Below are positions 16,495 to 24,805 of a stretch of DNA of 55,236 nt, one piece after another (position 1 is the first letter of the stretch; each line of letters begins with the position of its first letter). Position numbers and translations under genes: made by a program. Origin of the DNA: Pseudomonadota bacterium (GTDB lineage Bacteria; Desulfobacterota; Desulfovibrionia; Desulfovibrionales; Desulfomicrobiaceae); the NCBI GenBank assembly GCA_023393525.1, contig JAEWKZ010000016.1:1-55236 (forward strand), in the 5' to 3' direction. The notes under the pieces are model-generated. The model had not been told where the DNA came from. It did no database searches and saw only the letters and a list, made by a program, of their open reading frames with translations.

Positions 16495-16881
16495 ATGAAA
16501 ATTCTTCGCCTTCTCCTTGCTCTCTTTTTTCTGGCCGCAGCGTCTCCAGCCCTGGCCGCGCCGTCCCCGCTCATCTCCGGCGATCCTCAGGAAGTGCCCA
16601 TCAAGGGCATGGTCACCATGGTCGACGTCGGGGCCAAGGCCTGCATACCCTGCAGGATGATGATCCCGGTCATCGAGTCCCTGTCCGAGGAATACGAAGG
16701 CCGGGCCGCCATCGTCTTCATCGACGTCTGGAAAAACCCGGACGAGACCCCGAAATTCGGTCTTCGCGCCATTCCTACCCAGATTTTCTATGACAAGGAC
16801 GGCAATGAAGTCATGCGCCACGAAGGATACTTTTCCAAAGAGGAGATCATCAAGGTGCTGACCAGGCTCGGGGTGGAATGA
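16495..16881 (+). CDS. Periplasmic thioredoxin-like protein
   Basis: This 128-residue protein starts with a clear signal peptide (residues 1-20, LLLALFFLAAASPALAA) and continues as a thioredoxin domain. The active site reads KACIPCRMM, the CxxC being Cys-Ile-Pro-Cys, and the cis-proline strand is LRAIPTQIFYD. It should work in the periplasm as a disulfide reductant or oxidant. The downstream gene overlaps its stop codon by four bases and encodes a CcdA-like membrane electron carrier, so the two form a pair that passes reducing power across the membrane. GAGG lies before the start. Confidence 0.88.
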   Translation: MKILRLLLALFFLAAASPALAAPSPLISGDPQEVPIKGMVTMVDVGAKACIPCRMMIPVIESLSEEYEGRAAIVFIDVWKNPDETPKFGLRAIPTQIFYDKDGNEVMRHEGYFSKEEIIKVLTRLGVE

Positions 16882-17585
16882 TGGATCAATTCCTGATCCT
16901 TATCCATGAATGGATGGGGTCCGGCGTGGGTCTGGCGGCTCTGGGCTGTTTTCTGTGGGGCGTGGTCAGCGTGCTCTTCAGCCCCTGCCACCTGGCCTCC
17001 ATCCCGCTCATCGTGGGCTATGTGGCCGGACAGGACAGGCTGGTTGAAGGGCGTCAGGCCGCGCTGTACGCCGGCCTCTTCACCACCGGTCTTTTTCTGA
17101 CCATCGCCCTCATCGGCGCGATCTGCGCCATGCTTGGCCGCATGCTCGGCGATGTGGGACCGTACTGGGCCATCGCCGTGGGCCTGATCCTCGTGTGGGT
17201 GGCCCTGAACATGCTCGGCGTGTCCAAGTGCTCCATGGGCGGCAGCCTCATGGGCCGCTTCACGCTGCGCGGCATGAGCGGGGCCTTCGTGCTCGGCCTG
17301 GCCTACGGAGTCCTGTCCGGCTCCTGCACCTTCGGCTTCATCGCCCCCATCCTGGCCGTCATCACGGTGCAGGAAAAAATCGCCACCGGCATCCTGCTCA
17401 TCATTGTCTTTGGACTCGGGCACTGCATCCCCATCGTCATCGCCGGCAGTTCCACGGCCCTGGTGCGCCGCCTTCTGGCCAACGCCTCCTGGCAGCGCGG
17501 CGGCACGGTTTTCCGGCGACTGGCCGGAATCCTCATCGGCCTCATGGGCATCTACTTCATCGCCCGCCCCTTCCTGCCCGCCTGA
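16878..17585 (+). CDS. CcdA/DsbD-like thiol-disulfide transmembrane carrier
   Basis: The 235-residue protein has six hydrophobic segments and the CcdA pattern of paired cysteines in membrane segments: FSPCHLASIPL in the first and SGSCTFGFIAPIL in the fourth. Such proteins shuttle electrons from cytoplasmic thioredoxin to a periplasmic thioredoxin-like partner. The ATG at 16878 overlaps the stop of the periplasmic thioredoxin gene (ATGA), which argues for coupled translation and a joint function. The placement between ArsR and the ACR3 pump makes a role in metalloid thiol redox likely, while cytochrome c maturation is the alternative. Confidence 0.87.
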   Translation: MMDQFLILIHEWMGSGVGLAALGCFLWGVVSVLFSPCHLASIPLIVGYVAGQDRLVEGRQAALYAGLFTTGLFLTIALIGAICAMLGRMLGDVGPYWAIAVGLILVWVALNMLGVSKCSMGGSLMGRFTLRGMSGAFVLGLAYGVLSGSCTFGFIAPILAVITVQEKIATGILLIIVFGLGHCIPIVIAGSSTALVRRLLANASWQRGGTVFRRLAGILIGLMGIYFIARPFLPA

Positions 17586-17632
17586 ATCGTCTGCCCGTGA
17601 ATGGTCGACTGCATAAACCTAACGCCCTTGCA

Positions 17633-17660
17633 TTGACATATCCACCTATGCGGATATATC
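17633..17660 (+). promoter_or_regulatory. Promoter of acr3-arsC with overlapping ArsR-type operator
   Basis: A perfect -35 hexamer TTGACA (17633-17638) and a -10-like TATATC (17655-17660) are 16 bp apart. The spacer and both boxes are covered by the inverted repeat ATATCC-N8-GGATAT (17638-17657). A repressor bound there would block RNA polymerase, as ArsR does at other ars promoters. Confidence 0.6.
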
Positions 17661-17698
17661 AAGCAAACATAGTCCACCCAAGAAGGAGCAACAGTCAC

Positions 17699-18754
17699 AT
17701 GAAAGAAGAGAATCTCGCCGGAATCAGCTTTTTCGAGAAGAACCTGACGCTCTGGGTCGTCCTGTGCATGGTCGCGGGCGTGCTCATCGGCAAGTTCCTT
17801 CCCGCGATTCCGGCTTTCCTCAGCAAGTTCGAATACGCCAAGGTCTCCATTCCCATCGCGGTGCTGATCTGGTTCATGATCTATCCGATGATGATGAAGG
17901 TCGATTTCGCCAGCATCAAAAACGTGGGCAGGAATCCGGGCGGCCTGTACCTGACCTGGATCGTGAACTGGCTGATCAAGCCCTTCACCATGTTCGCCAT
18001 CGCAGGCTTTTTCTTTTTCGTGGTCTTTTCGCCCTTCATCGAGCCCGATCTGGCCCGGGACTACCTGGCCGGAGCCATTCTACTCGGAGCCGCGCCGTGC
18101 ACGGCCATGGTTTTCGTCTGGAGCCACCTGACCCGGGGCAACCCGGCCTACACCGTAGTCCAGGTGGCCACCAACGACCTCATCATTCTGGTCGCTTTCA
18201 CCCCCATTGTGGCCTTTCTGCTTGGCGTGAGCGGCGTTACCATCCCCTGGAACACCCTGCTCCTGTCCGTGGTGCTGTTCGTGGTCATCCCCCTGGCCGG
18301 AGGCGTGCTGACCCGCAGGCACGTCATCAAAACCAGGGGGCTGGACTATTTCAACACCGCCTTCATTCCCAGGTTCAACAACGCCACCATCGTCGGGCTG
18401 CTGCTGACCCTGGTGCTCATCTTCTCCTTCCAGGGCGAGATCATTCTCGGCAACCCGCTGCACATCGTGCTCATCGCCATCCCGCTCATCATCCAGACCG
18501 TGCTCATTTTCTTCATCGCCTACCTGGCGGCCAGAAAAATGAAGCTCTGCCACAGCATAGCGGCCCCGGCGGGCATGATCGGCGCGTCCAACTTCTTCGA
18601 GCTGGCCGTGGCCGTGGCCATCACCCTGTTCGGGGCCTCGTCGCCGGTGGTCCTGGCCACCATCGTCGGCGTGCTGGTGGAGGTTCCGGTCATGCTGGCC
18701 CTGGTCAAGTACGCCAACCGCACCGAATGCTGGTTTCCGGATCTGCGCAGCTGA
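17699..18754 (+). CDS. acr3: ACR3-family arsenite efflux transporter
   Basis: ACR3, 351 residues and ten membrane segments, exports arsenite (and in some cases antimonite) from the cytoplasm using the proton gradient. The essential cysteine of the family lies in GAAPCTAMVFVWSHL, and other landmarks are NWLIKPF and GASNFFELAVAVAITLFG. AAGGAG lies ten bases before the ATG at 17699; the frame is open far upstream through the preceding gene, but that part is a shadow. It has its own ArsR-type promoter and is followed by the arsenate reductase gene. Confidence 0.94.
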   Translation: MKEENLAGISFFEKNLTLWVVLCMVAGVLIGKFLPAIPAFLSKFEYAKVSIPIAVLIWFMIYPMMMKVDFASIKNVGRNPGGLYLTWIVNWLIKPFTMFAIAGFFFFVVFSPFIEPDLARDYLAGAILLGAAPCTAMVFVWSHLTRGNPAYTVVQVATNDLIILVAFTPIVAFLLGVSGVTIPWNTLLLSVVLFVVIPLAGGVLTRRHVIKTRGLDYFNTAFIPRFNNATIVGLLLTLVLIFSFQGEIILGNPLHIVLIAIPLIIQTVLIFFIAYLAARKMKLCHSIAAPAGMIGASNFFELAVAVAITLFGASSPVVLATIVGVLVEVPVMLALVKYANRTECWFPDLRS

Positions 18755-18861
18755 CGCAGTGAATTTGCGTTCGGGGATAATCGTGGAAGAACTGCCCGCA
18801 ATGTCGGAATGGACCAAGGACGTTGATCGTTAAAGCAGTAGCAAAGCATCAGGAGCGCATC

Positions 18862-19281
18862 ATGAAAATACTCTTCCTCTGCACAGGAAATTCCTGCCGC
18901 AGTCAGATGGCTGAAGGCTGGGCCAGACATTTGAAAGAAGGCCAAATCGAGGCCGCTTCCGCCGGCATCGTACGGCACGGCATGAATCCGTACGCGGCCA
19001 GGGTCATGCAGGAGGCAGGGGTGGACATGAGCGACCACGTCTCCAAGACCCTAGGTGACCTGCCAAGCCTCGAATTTGACGTCGTGATCACGCTGTGCGG
19101 ACACGCCAGCGAAACCTGCCCGTTTTTTCCCGGTCCGGTCCGCAGAGTGCACCGGGGCTTCGACGATCCGCCGAGCCTGTGCGAGGGGATGACGGACGAG
19201 GAAGAGATCATGGCCGTCTATCGCCGGGTCCGCGATGAAATTCGCCTATTCGTTGAAGGCTTGCCCGACAATCTAGAATAA
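18862..19281 (+). CDS. arsC: Arsenate reductase, thioredoxin-coupled (LMW-phosphatase type)
   Basis: This 139-residue enzyme reduces arsenate to arsenite for export by ACR3. The phosphatase-like loop CTGNSCR (Cys7-x5-Arg13) is intact, and two more cysteines, Cys79 and Cys86 in LCGHASETC, keep the same spacing as the catalytic triad of Staphylococcus pI258 ArsC. This implies a disulfide cascade ending in reduction by thioredoxin, and two thioredoxin-like genes lie just upstream. AGGAG precedes the ATG at 18862. A simple tyrosine phosphatase is unlikely because of the triad. Confidence 0.94.
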   Translation: MKILFLCTGNSCRSQMAEGWARHLKEGQIEAASAGIVRHGMNPYAARVMQEAGVDMSDHVSKTLGDLPSLEFDVVITLCGHASETCPFFPGPVRRVHRGFDDPPSLCEGMTDEEEIMAVYRRVRDEIRLFVEGLPDNLE

Positions 19282-19347
19282 CCCGTTCACCCGACAGAGC
19301 CCGCACCAAAAACGCCGCTCGAATTGGAGGCGTGAGCACCACGAAGC

Positions 19348-19797
19348 TCAATTCGCGGCATGAAGCCGTTCCATGGTGCGGGCCACGGCGCTCAGGCTGA
19401 AATTGCTGAGCATGTGCACGGGTTTCTTGAACTTCTTGCCCAGGCTCTTGACCTTCAGACACGCCCCGTGGCTGTTGCAATTGACCGGACAAAGGACCAG
19501 ATCGGCCCGCTGCATGCAATTTTCCAAAGCCTTGCCGCCGGATTTCATGTGCCCGGCATGGTACTCGAAAATCCCGCCACGCTCCTCCACCAGCTTCCGA
19601 TACGCCTTTTCCATACGCTCGATGCCGCCGACGATGAGCACGCGTTTCCTGCACAGGTCGTACGCCGGACACTGCGCGCAATCGCCGCTGCGACATGCCT
19701 GATACGACGGCTCATCCGCACTCGGTTGCGATGAAAATCCGCTCCCAGGCTGACGCCTATGCTTTCCCGTGCCATGCTGTTCAGCTGATTTGTTCAT
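19348..19797 (-). CDS. DUF2325-family protein, unknown function
   Basis: A 149-residue protein with a cysteine-rich N-terminal region (CRSGDCAQCPAYDLCRKR) and a C-terminal DUF2325-like domain starting VLIVGGIERMEKAYRKLVEE and containing HAGHMKSGG and ADLVLCPVNCNSHGACLKVK. The four to five early cysteines could hold a metal or iron-sulfur centre. GGAGGACGAGG stands before the ATG at 19797. An AT-rich stretch lies upstream. It is convergent with arsC, so membership of the arsenic cluster is doubtful. Function is not known for the family as far as I can recall. Confidence 0.78.
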   Translation of the reverse strand: MNKSAEQHGTGKHRRQPGSGFSSQPSADEPSYQACRSGDCAQCPAYDLCRKRVLIVGGIERMEKAYRKLVEERGGIFEYHAGHMKSGGKALENCMQRADLVLCPVNCNSHGACLKVKSLGKKFKKPVHMLSNFSLSAVARTMERLHAAN

Positions 19798-20100
19798 CCT
19801 CGTCCTCCAGTCTGACCGATTTCGCCACAAGCTCCATTTCAAACGCGCCGCCTTCAACTCGGACATCGGCAGCAAAATCCCGGAGCTGCATAAAATTTTA
19901 TATCTCTAAAATTAAAAACGTATAAAATCATTTTTTTTATTTAATTTCAATTAATTAATAAATTTTAAAATTTATAATTATTAGATACGACTAAAAAATA
20001 ACCCGCATGAGCGCCTCCTGTCAACACACCCCGGTCCCGATCGCTCAACCGTCCACACCCGGTCACCAGTCATCCCACATGATTGTCCTTCGCAGACCCG
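19798..20100. other. Non-coding interval with an AT-rich block
   Basis: No gene is seen. About 19888-20000 is strikingly AT-rich, with runs such as TTTTTTTTATTTAATTTC and repeated AATTTTAAAATTT, unlike the GC-rich surroundings. It lies upstream of the DUF2325 gene and may hold its promoter. The remainder next to the L,D-transpeptidase stop shows nothing recognisable. Confidence 0.6.
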
Positions 20101-21063
20101 TCACGGCGCTAGGCATGTGCCGTCGGACAGCGCATCGACCACCGCCTGCCTGACCATGGCGCAGACCTCTTCGGAAGTGCGGCCCTCGGCCAGTGGGCCT
20201 TCCGCGCTGTCCTGAAAGGACATGCGCCCGTCGGCGTTGCGGTCGAACAGGGTCAGCAGGATTCCGCCCGGATCTCCCGGCCCGTACACCACGGCCTGTA
20301 CCGACCACAGCGCCCCTTCCGTGATGCGCACCGCCGTACGTCCCAGGGTCGTCGCAAACTCCGCTTCGTATGTGCAGACGCCCTGCGGGCACAATGGCAA
20401 GCCTTGCGCATCGAGCACGGTCGCGCGGCTGAAGGGTCGCGCCAGGCCGAAAAGATTCGCGGCGCTGTTGAAGATGACCACCCTGTCCCCCTGGCGGCAA
20501 AAGGCGAAGAGCCTGTCCATGTCCGCGTTGTCCAGGGCCACGCAACCCTCGGTCCAGTCCCGTTCCCGGTGCGGGCCGAACTGCCGGAAAACCCCGCCGC
20601 CATGAACGGCGATGGCGCAGCCAAGACCCGTGCCGCACGGGCCGGGCCGCGACCGGCGAAAGGCGTCCAGTATCCTCGCGTATTCCGAAGCGGAGATGAC
20701 GCCACTGGCCAAAGCCTTCTCAGCGTCGGCGATGTTCGGATAGGAAAGGCCCAAGGTGCGGTGGTATTGGCTCGGGTCCTTTTTGTAGGATATGAAATAC
20801 AAGCCCTCGGGAGTGGCGTAATCGCGCACCTTGCGTTTGTCCGAGACCGGATCGACGCCCAGGGAAACAGAATACGCGGCCACCCTGCGACCATCGTTGA
20901 ACACAACCAACTCTCGCGCGGCCTTGTCCACGACCAGGCACCGCCTCGCTTCCGACCGCGACTCGTCCACAGGAAAAATCATGACTGCAACGGTCAGAAT
21001 TAAAAACACAATCGTTTGACTTGGAAAATGCAGACGGGGTATTAGAGTTATACATGGTTTCAT
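20101..21063 (-). CDS. L,D-transpeptidase (YkuD) with a C-terminal EF-hand-like motif
   Basis: The 320-residue protein begins with a membrane anchor or signal (LHFPSQTIVFLILTVAVMIF) and continues as a YkuD catalytic domain. The active-site block is IAVHGGGVFRQ and, further on, DWTEGCVALDN, giving the His and Cys of the family. Near the C-terminus LFDRNADGRMSFQD fits the D-x-N-x-D-G calcium loop of EF-hands and dockerins. It should act on peptidoglycan stem peptides in the periplasm. It is divergent from the lipoprotein gene with only 35 bases between start codons. The ribosome site is weak, so the exact start is less certain. Confidence 0.85.
   Translation of the reverse strand: MKPCITLIPRLHFPSQTIVFLILTVAVMIFPVDESRSEARRCLVVDKAARELVVFNDGRRVAAYSVSLGVDPVSDKRKVRDYATPEGLYFISYKKDPSQYHRTLGLSYPNIADAEKALASGVISASEYARILDAFRRSRPGPCGTGLGCAIAVHGGGVFRQFGPHRERDWTEGCVALDNADMDRLFAFCRQGDRVVIFNSAANLFGLARPFSRATVLDAQGLPLCPQGVCTYEAEFATTLGRTAVRITEGALWSVQAVVYGPGDPGGILLTLFDRNADGRMSFQDSAEGPLAEGRTSEEVCAMVRQAVVDALSDGTCLAP
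21016..21045 (+). promoter_or_regulatory. Possible promoter of the lipoprotein gene
   Basis: TTGACT (21016-21021) and TATTAG (21040-21045) are separated by 18 bp and lie 54 bases before the lipoprotein start. They fall inside the first codons of the divergent L,D-transpeptidase gene. Both boxes match sigma-70 at four or five of six positions. Confidence 0.4.
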
Positions 21064-21098
21064 ATCAATCTCTGGCCAAAAACAAGGAGGATGAAAAG

Positions 21099-21416
21099 AT
21101 GCTTGCGAAAAAAACGTATCGAAATCTGTTCATGGCCGTTTGTCTGACCGCAGCCGTGGGCCTCGCCGGATGCGCGACCCTGAGCAAGGAGGACCGGGCG
21201 TTGCTGGAGAGCACCAGACAGTCGGCGGAAGAGGCCAAGGCATCCGCCGACAGGGCCGAAGCCGCAAGCGCACGACTCGAAGAAATGGGAGTGCGCCTGG
21301 AAAAGGCCGCGGCCGACGCCGAGCAGTCCGCCACCAGGACTGAAATGGCCGCCACGCGCGCGGAAACCGCTGCGGAAAAGGCCGAACGCATCTTCGACAA
21401 GTCGCTGAAAAAATAG
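21099..21416 (+). CDS. lpp: Braun-type alanine-zipper lipoprotein
   Basis: A 105-residue outer-membrane lipoprotein. The signal peptide ends in the lipobox VGLAGC, and after the acylated cysteine comes a continuous coiled coil of alanine-rich heptads (SAEEAKASADRAEAASARLEEM and following). The chain ends in Lys-Lys. A C-terminal lysine is the residue by which E. coli Lpp is joined to meso-diaminopimelate, so covalent anchoring to peptidoglycan is plausible. GGAGG precedes the ATG at 21099. L,D-transpeptidase genes stand on both sides, and one of them could perform that linkage. It is longer than E. coli Lpp (58 mature residues) and resembles OprI/Lpp-like proteins. Confidence 0.85.
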   Translation: MLAKKTYRNLFMAVCLTAAVGLAGCATLSKEDRALLESTRQSAEEAKASADRAEAASARLEEMGVRLEKAAADAEQSATRTEMAATRAETAAEKAERIFDKSLKK

Positions 21417-21428
21417 CCTGCGCGCCCG

Positions 21429-22340
21429 TCATTCCGCAGGCCGCGCCACGACCGTGGGGACTCCTGTCTTTTCCTCCAGGGCTCTTTCCAGGGCCTCACG
21501 GTCGATACGCAGGGAGCCCATGGTCGCCTGATGATAGAGAAGCTCTTCCATGATCTTCATGTGAGGGTTCCCGCCCCTGTTTTCAAAATCGCCGAAAGCC
21601 TGCACCCAGAACAGACCGTTCGCCCAACCGTATTTGACGGGTTCATAGATGACCTTCACCGTGGCGCCCACCGGCACCATGGGATAGAGCGCTCCAATAT
21701 CCTCGGGGTAAAGGCGGATGCAGCCGTGACTGACACGCCTGCCGATGCCCCAGGGCTTGTTCGTGCCGTGAATGGCGTACGCCCGGCGTGAAAGGCGCAA
21801 GGCATAGTCGCCCAGCGGATTGTCAGGCCCCGGCGGCACGGATGCGGGCAGGGTCGGGTCTTCCTGCCGGATGGATTCCGGAACGACCCAGGTCGGGTTG
21901 GCGGCCTTGCTCTTGACGGTGTAGGTGCCGAGTTCGGTGAGGTAGCCCTCCCTGCCGATTCCGGTGGGCGCGGTAATGAAATAGTCGTGTCCGCCGTCGG
22001 AAAAGAAATAGTAAAGCTGCATTTCGGCCAGGTTGACCACAATCCCCTGGGCCAGACGCTCCCGGGGCAGCACGAGGGCCAGCGGCAAACGCACGATGCT
22101 TCCCATGTCCGGCACCCAAGGGTCGACTCCGGGGTTCGCGGCCACCAGATGATTGTAGCCGAGGCCGAATTCGCGCGCGATGTCGAGGAGCGTGTCCTTC
22201 TCCTCGACCTGCACGTGGCGCATGGCGCCGTACAGGGCCGAATCCGGCGAAAGCACGAAGGAGCGCAGCCCCCACGCGGGTGTGCAGAAAAACAAAACAC
22301 CGATCAACGTCGCAATGAGGAACGTTTTTTTTTGCTTCAC
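21429..22340 (-). CDS. L,D-transpeptidase with LysM-like domain (ErfK/YbiS type)
   Basis: This periplasmic protein of about 303 residues has a signal peptide (FLIATLIGVLFFCTPAWG), a LysM-like segment (VEEKDTLLDIAREFGLGYNHLVAANPGV) and a YkuD domain. The catalytic block is AIHGTNKPWGIGRRVSHGCIRL, a complete ErfK/YbiS/YcfS motif. E. coli relatives attach Lpp to peptidoglycan, and the lipoprotein gene is convergent and only 12 bases away. The GTG at 22340 is preferred as start because GGGAGG lies 11 bases before it and the signal sequence begins at once; two further GTG codons lie eight and seven codons upstream. Confidence 0.9.
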   Translation of the reverse strand: MKQKKTFLIATLIGVLFFCTPAWGLRSFVLSPDSALYGAMRHVQVEEKDTLLDIAREFGLGYNHLVAANPGVDPWVPDMGSIVRLPLALVLPRERLAQGIVVNLAEMQLYYFFSDGGHDYFITAPTGIGREGYLTELGTYTVKSKAANPTWVVPESIRQEDPTLPASVPPGPDNPLGDYALRLSRRAYAIHGTNKPWGIGRRVSHGCIRLYPEDIGALYPMVPVGATVKVIYEPVKYGWANGLFWVQAFGDFENRGGNPHMKIMEELLYHQATMGSLRIDREALERALEEKTGVPTVVARPAE

Positions 22341-22752
22341 GGCTGAACAGTCCTCCCGCACCACTGTTTATGGGTTCAAGCGCACAACCAAACCGAGCTT
22401 TCCGCCGGTCGTGCCGACACCGTCATGACTATTGTCCTGCCAGACTCATAACAGAATTTAACTCCATAATTCCAGTCAAATTTGTACGAACAAATTTTCG
22501 AACACAGCATTTATTTATTTTTCTAGTAAAGTTTTATGCTCAATTTTACAAATGTGATCAATTTCATAAAAAAAATACAATGAGAAAATCAATTTTTATT
22601 CAATACGTGTATGACAAAATTCTAAACAAAAAACAAATAATACATCTTTGAAAAAAAACATATCGGCATGTAAGACATATTGCAATTTCAACACTCTTGT
22701 GACAAAAGGCGCAAAATTAGCACTATCGCCACCTCACCCTGCGGAGATCCTT
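22341..22752. other. Non-coding interval, largely AT-rich
   Basis: No gene is seen. From about 22440 to 22660 the base composition is very AT-rich, with long A and T runs. It separates the transpeptidase gene from the chemoreceptor and probably contains both promoters. No hexamer pair is convincing enough to mark. Confidence 0.6.
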
Positions 22753-24786
22753 ATGAAAAACATCAAACTCGGCACCAAGCTCATCGGCGGGTTCACCCTT
22801 ACCGCCCTCATCGCCCTCGTCATCGGACTGGTCAGCATTCTGACCATGCGCGACCTGTCCGAAGACATCGAATCCATGGGCACCGAATCCCTGCCATCGG
22901 TGGAGCTTCTGCTGCGCGTCAAGGGCGGCATCGCGGACCTGACCACAGGCCTGCGCAGCCTGCTCAGCACGGAACTGACCATTCAGGACCGCAAGGAAAT
23001 CCCGACCCAGATCAGCTCCATCCGCGAAGCGTATCGCAAATCGGCGGATGCCTATGCCGCCTTGTCCCACGGCGAGGAGGAGGCGGCGTTGTGGCGGGAT
23101 ATCCAGTCCATCGTCGCCAATATGGCCGGAACCAACAACAAGGTCCTGGGCCTGAACGAACGTCTCATCGAACTCGACATCATGAATCCCGACAATCTCA
23201 TGGGCAGTTTGCAGCAGTTTCGCGGCGACCACTACAGCCTGATGACCAACGTCGGACGGCTCTTGGCCACCGGCGAGAATTTCGAAGGCGGAACGGATCA
23301 CCACACCTGCAATTACGGCAAGTGGTCAGGGGGGCTGACCACCGCGAATACAAAAATGCAGGGCATCCTGGAAACCGTCTACCCCGTGCACCAGTCGTTC
23401 CACCAGACCATCGCCAAGATCAAGGAGCTGGCCGCCGCTGGTCGCGGCGAAGAAGCGCTGGAATTGTACAAACAACTCCTGCCCATCGCCACGGAAGTGT
23501 TCAAGCACTTCGGCGACATGCGCGGCCAGGCCCAGGAGGCCCAGGAAACCTTCCAGGAAATGGGACGGCTGCTCATGGTCGAATCAAGGGCGGACCAGGA
23601 AAGGCTCGACCAGACCATGCTTGAGGCCGTGGACCTGACCACCCGCAACAGCGCGCAGGCCGCCACCACCGCCGAGGAAGAAGCGACCCGCGCCATGACC
23701 GTGGCCAGCGTCGGCGTCGTGCTCGGTGTGATCATCGCCCTGGCCCTGGGCGTCATCCTGACCAGATCCATCACCGGGCCGGTGTACAAGGGGGTGGATT
23801 TCGCCAAGAAGATCGCCCAGGGAGACCTGACTGCCGAAGTGGACGTGGATCAGAAGGACGAGCTTGGCATCCTGGCCCAGGCGCTGCGCGACATGGTCGC
23901 CAAGCTGCGCGAGATTGTCGGCGAGGTGCAGTCAGCCTCGGATAACGTGGCTTCCGGTTCCGAGGAACTGAGCGCCTCCTCCGAGCAGCTCTCCCAGGGC
24001 GCCACCGAGCAGGCCGCTTCCGTCGAAGAAGTCTCGTCGAGCATGGAAGAAATGGGAACCAACATCCGCCAGAACGCCGACAACGCCACCCAGACCGAGA
24101 AGATCGCCCTCAAGGCCGCCCAGGACGCCGAGGCCGGAGGCCAGGCCGTGATCCAGGCCGTGGGCGCCATGAAGAATATCGCCGAAAAGATATCCATCGT
24201 CGAGGAGATCGCCCGCCAGACCAACCTCCTGGCTTTGAACGCCGCCATCGAGGCGGCCCGCGCCGGGGAGCACGGCAAGGGCTTCGCCGTGGTCGCGGCC
24301 GAAGTGCGCAAACTGGCTGAACGCAGCGGCACGGCAGCCGCCGAGATCAGCGAGCTGTCCTCCTCCACCGTCAGCGTGGCCGACCAGGCCGGTCAAATGC
24401 TGACCAAACTGGTCCCGGACATCCAGCGCACGGCCGAGCTGGTGCAGGAAATATCCGCGGCCTCCAACGAGCAGAACGCCGGAGCCGAACAGATCAACAA
24501 GGCCCTGCAGCAGCTCGATCATGTCATCCAGCAGAACGCCTCGGCCTCCGAGGAAATGGCCTCCACCTCCGAGGAACTGTCCAGCCAGGCCGAACAGCTG
24601 CAATCCTCCATCTCCTTCTTCCATCTGGGCGCGACGGCGGCCCGCATCACCCGCCAAAGCGCCTACCGAGGCAGACCGCAGCCCTCCGGAAAGGCTCCAA
24701 AGGCTTTGACCGCCAAGGCGCACAGCGGCGGGCTGGCTCTTGATATGGGCAGGGATGACGAAGACGACGAATTCGAACGCTTCTAA
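22753..24786 (+). CDS. Methyl-accepting chemotaxis protein with periplasmic CZB zinc domain
   Basis: This 677-residue chemoreceptor has a membrane segment at 13-32, a periplasmic domain, a second at about 315-337, a HAMP domain and a signalling coiled coil with tip QTNLLALNAAIEAARAGEHGKGFAVVAAEVRKLAERS. Within the periplasmic part lies a CZB zinc-binding pattern: GDH (His160), HHTCNYGKW (Cys186) and HQSFH (His213, His217). Sensing zinc or a zinc-quenching oxidant is the likely role. CZB domains are usually cytoplasmic. GGAG precedes the ATG at 22753. A cheW gene follows 19 bases downstream. The last 40 residues are a flexible acidic tail (DDEDDEFERF). Confidence 0.92.
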   Translation: MKNIKLGTKLIGGFTLTALIALVIGLVSILTMRDLSEDIESMGTESLPSVELLLRVKGGIADLTTGLRSLLSTELTIQDRKEIPTQISSIREAYRKSADAYAALSHGEEEAALWRDIQSIVANMAGTNNKVLGLNERLIELDIMNPDNLMGSLQQFRGDHYSLMTNVGRLLATGENFEGGTDHHTCNYGKWSGGLTTANTKMQGILETVYPVHQSFHQTIAKIKELAAAGRGEEALELYKQLLPIATEVFKHFGDMRGQAQEAQETFQEMGRLLMVESRADQERLDQTMLEAVDLTTRNSAQAATTAEEEATRAMTVASVGVVLGVIIALALGVILTRSITGPVYKGVDFAKKIAQGDLTAEVDVDQKDELGILAQALRDMVAKLREIVGEVQSASDNVASGSEELSASSEQLSQGATEQAASVEEVSSSMEEMGTNIRQNADNATQTEKIALKAAQDAEAGGQAVIQAVGAMKNIAEKISIVEEIARQTNLLALNAAIEAARAGEHGKGFAVVAAEVRKLAERSGTAAAEISELSSSTVSVADQAGQMLTKLVPDIQRTAELVQEISAASNEQNAGAEQINKALQQLDHVIQQNASASEEMASTSEELSSQAEQLQSSISFFHLGATAARITRQSAYRGRPQPSGKAPKALTAKAHSGGLALDMGRDDEDDEFERF

Positions 24787-24805
24787 CCAAAGATCGAGAC
24801 AACTC

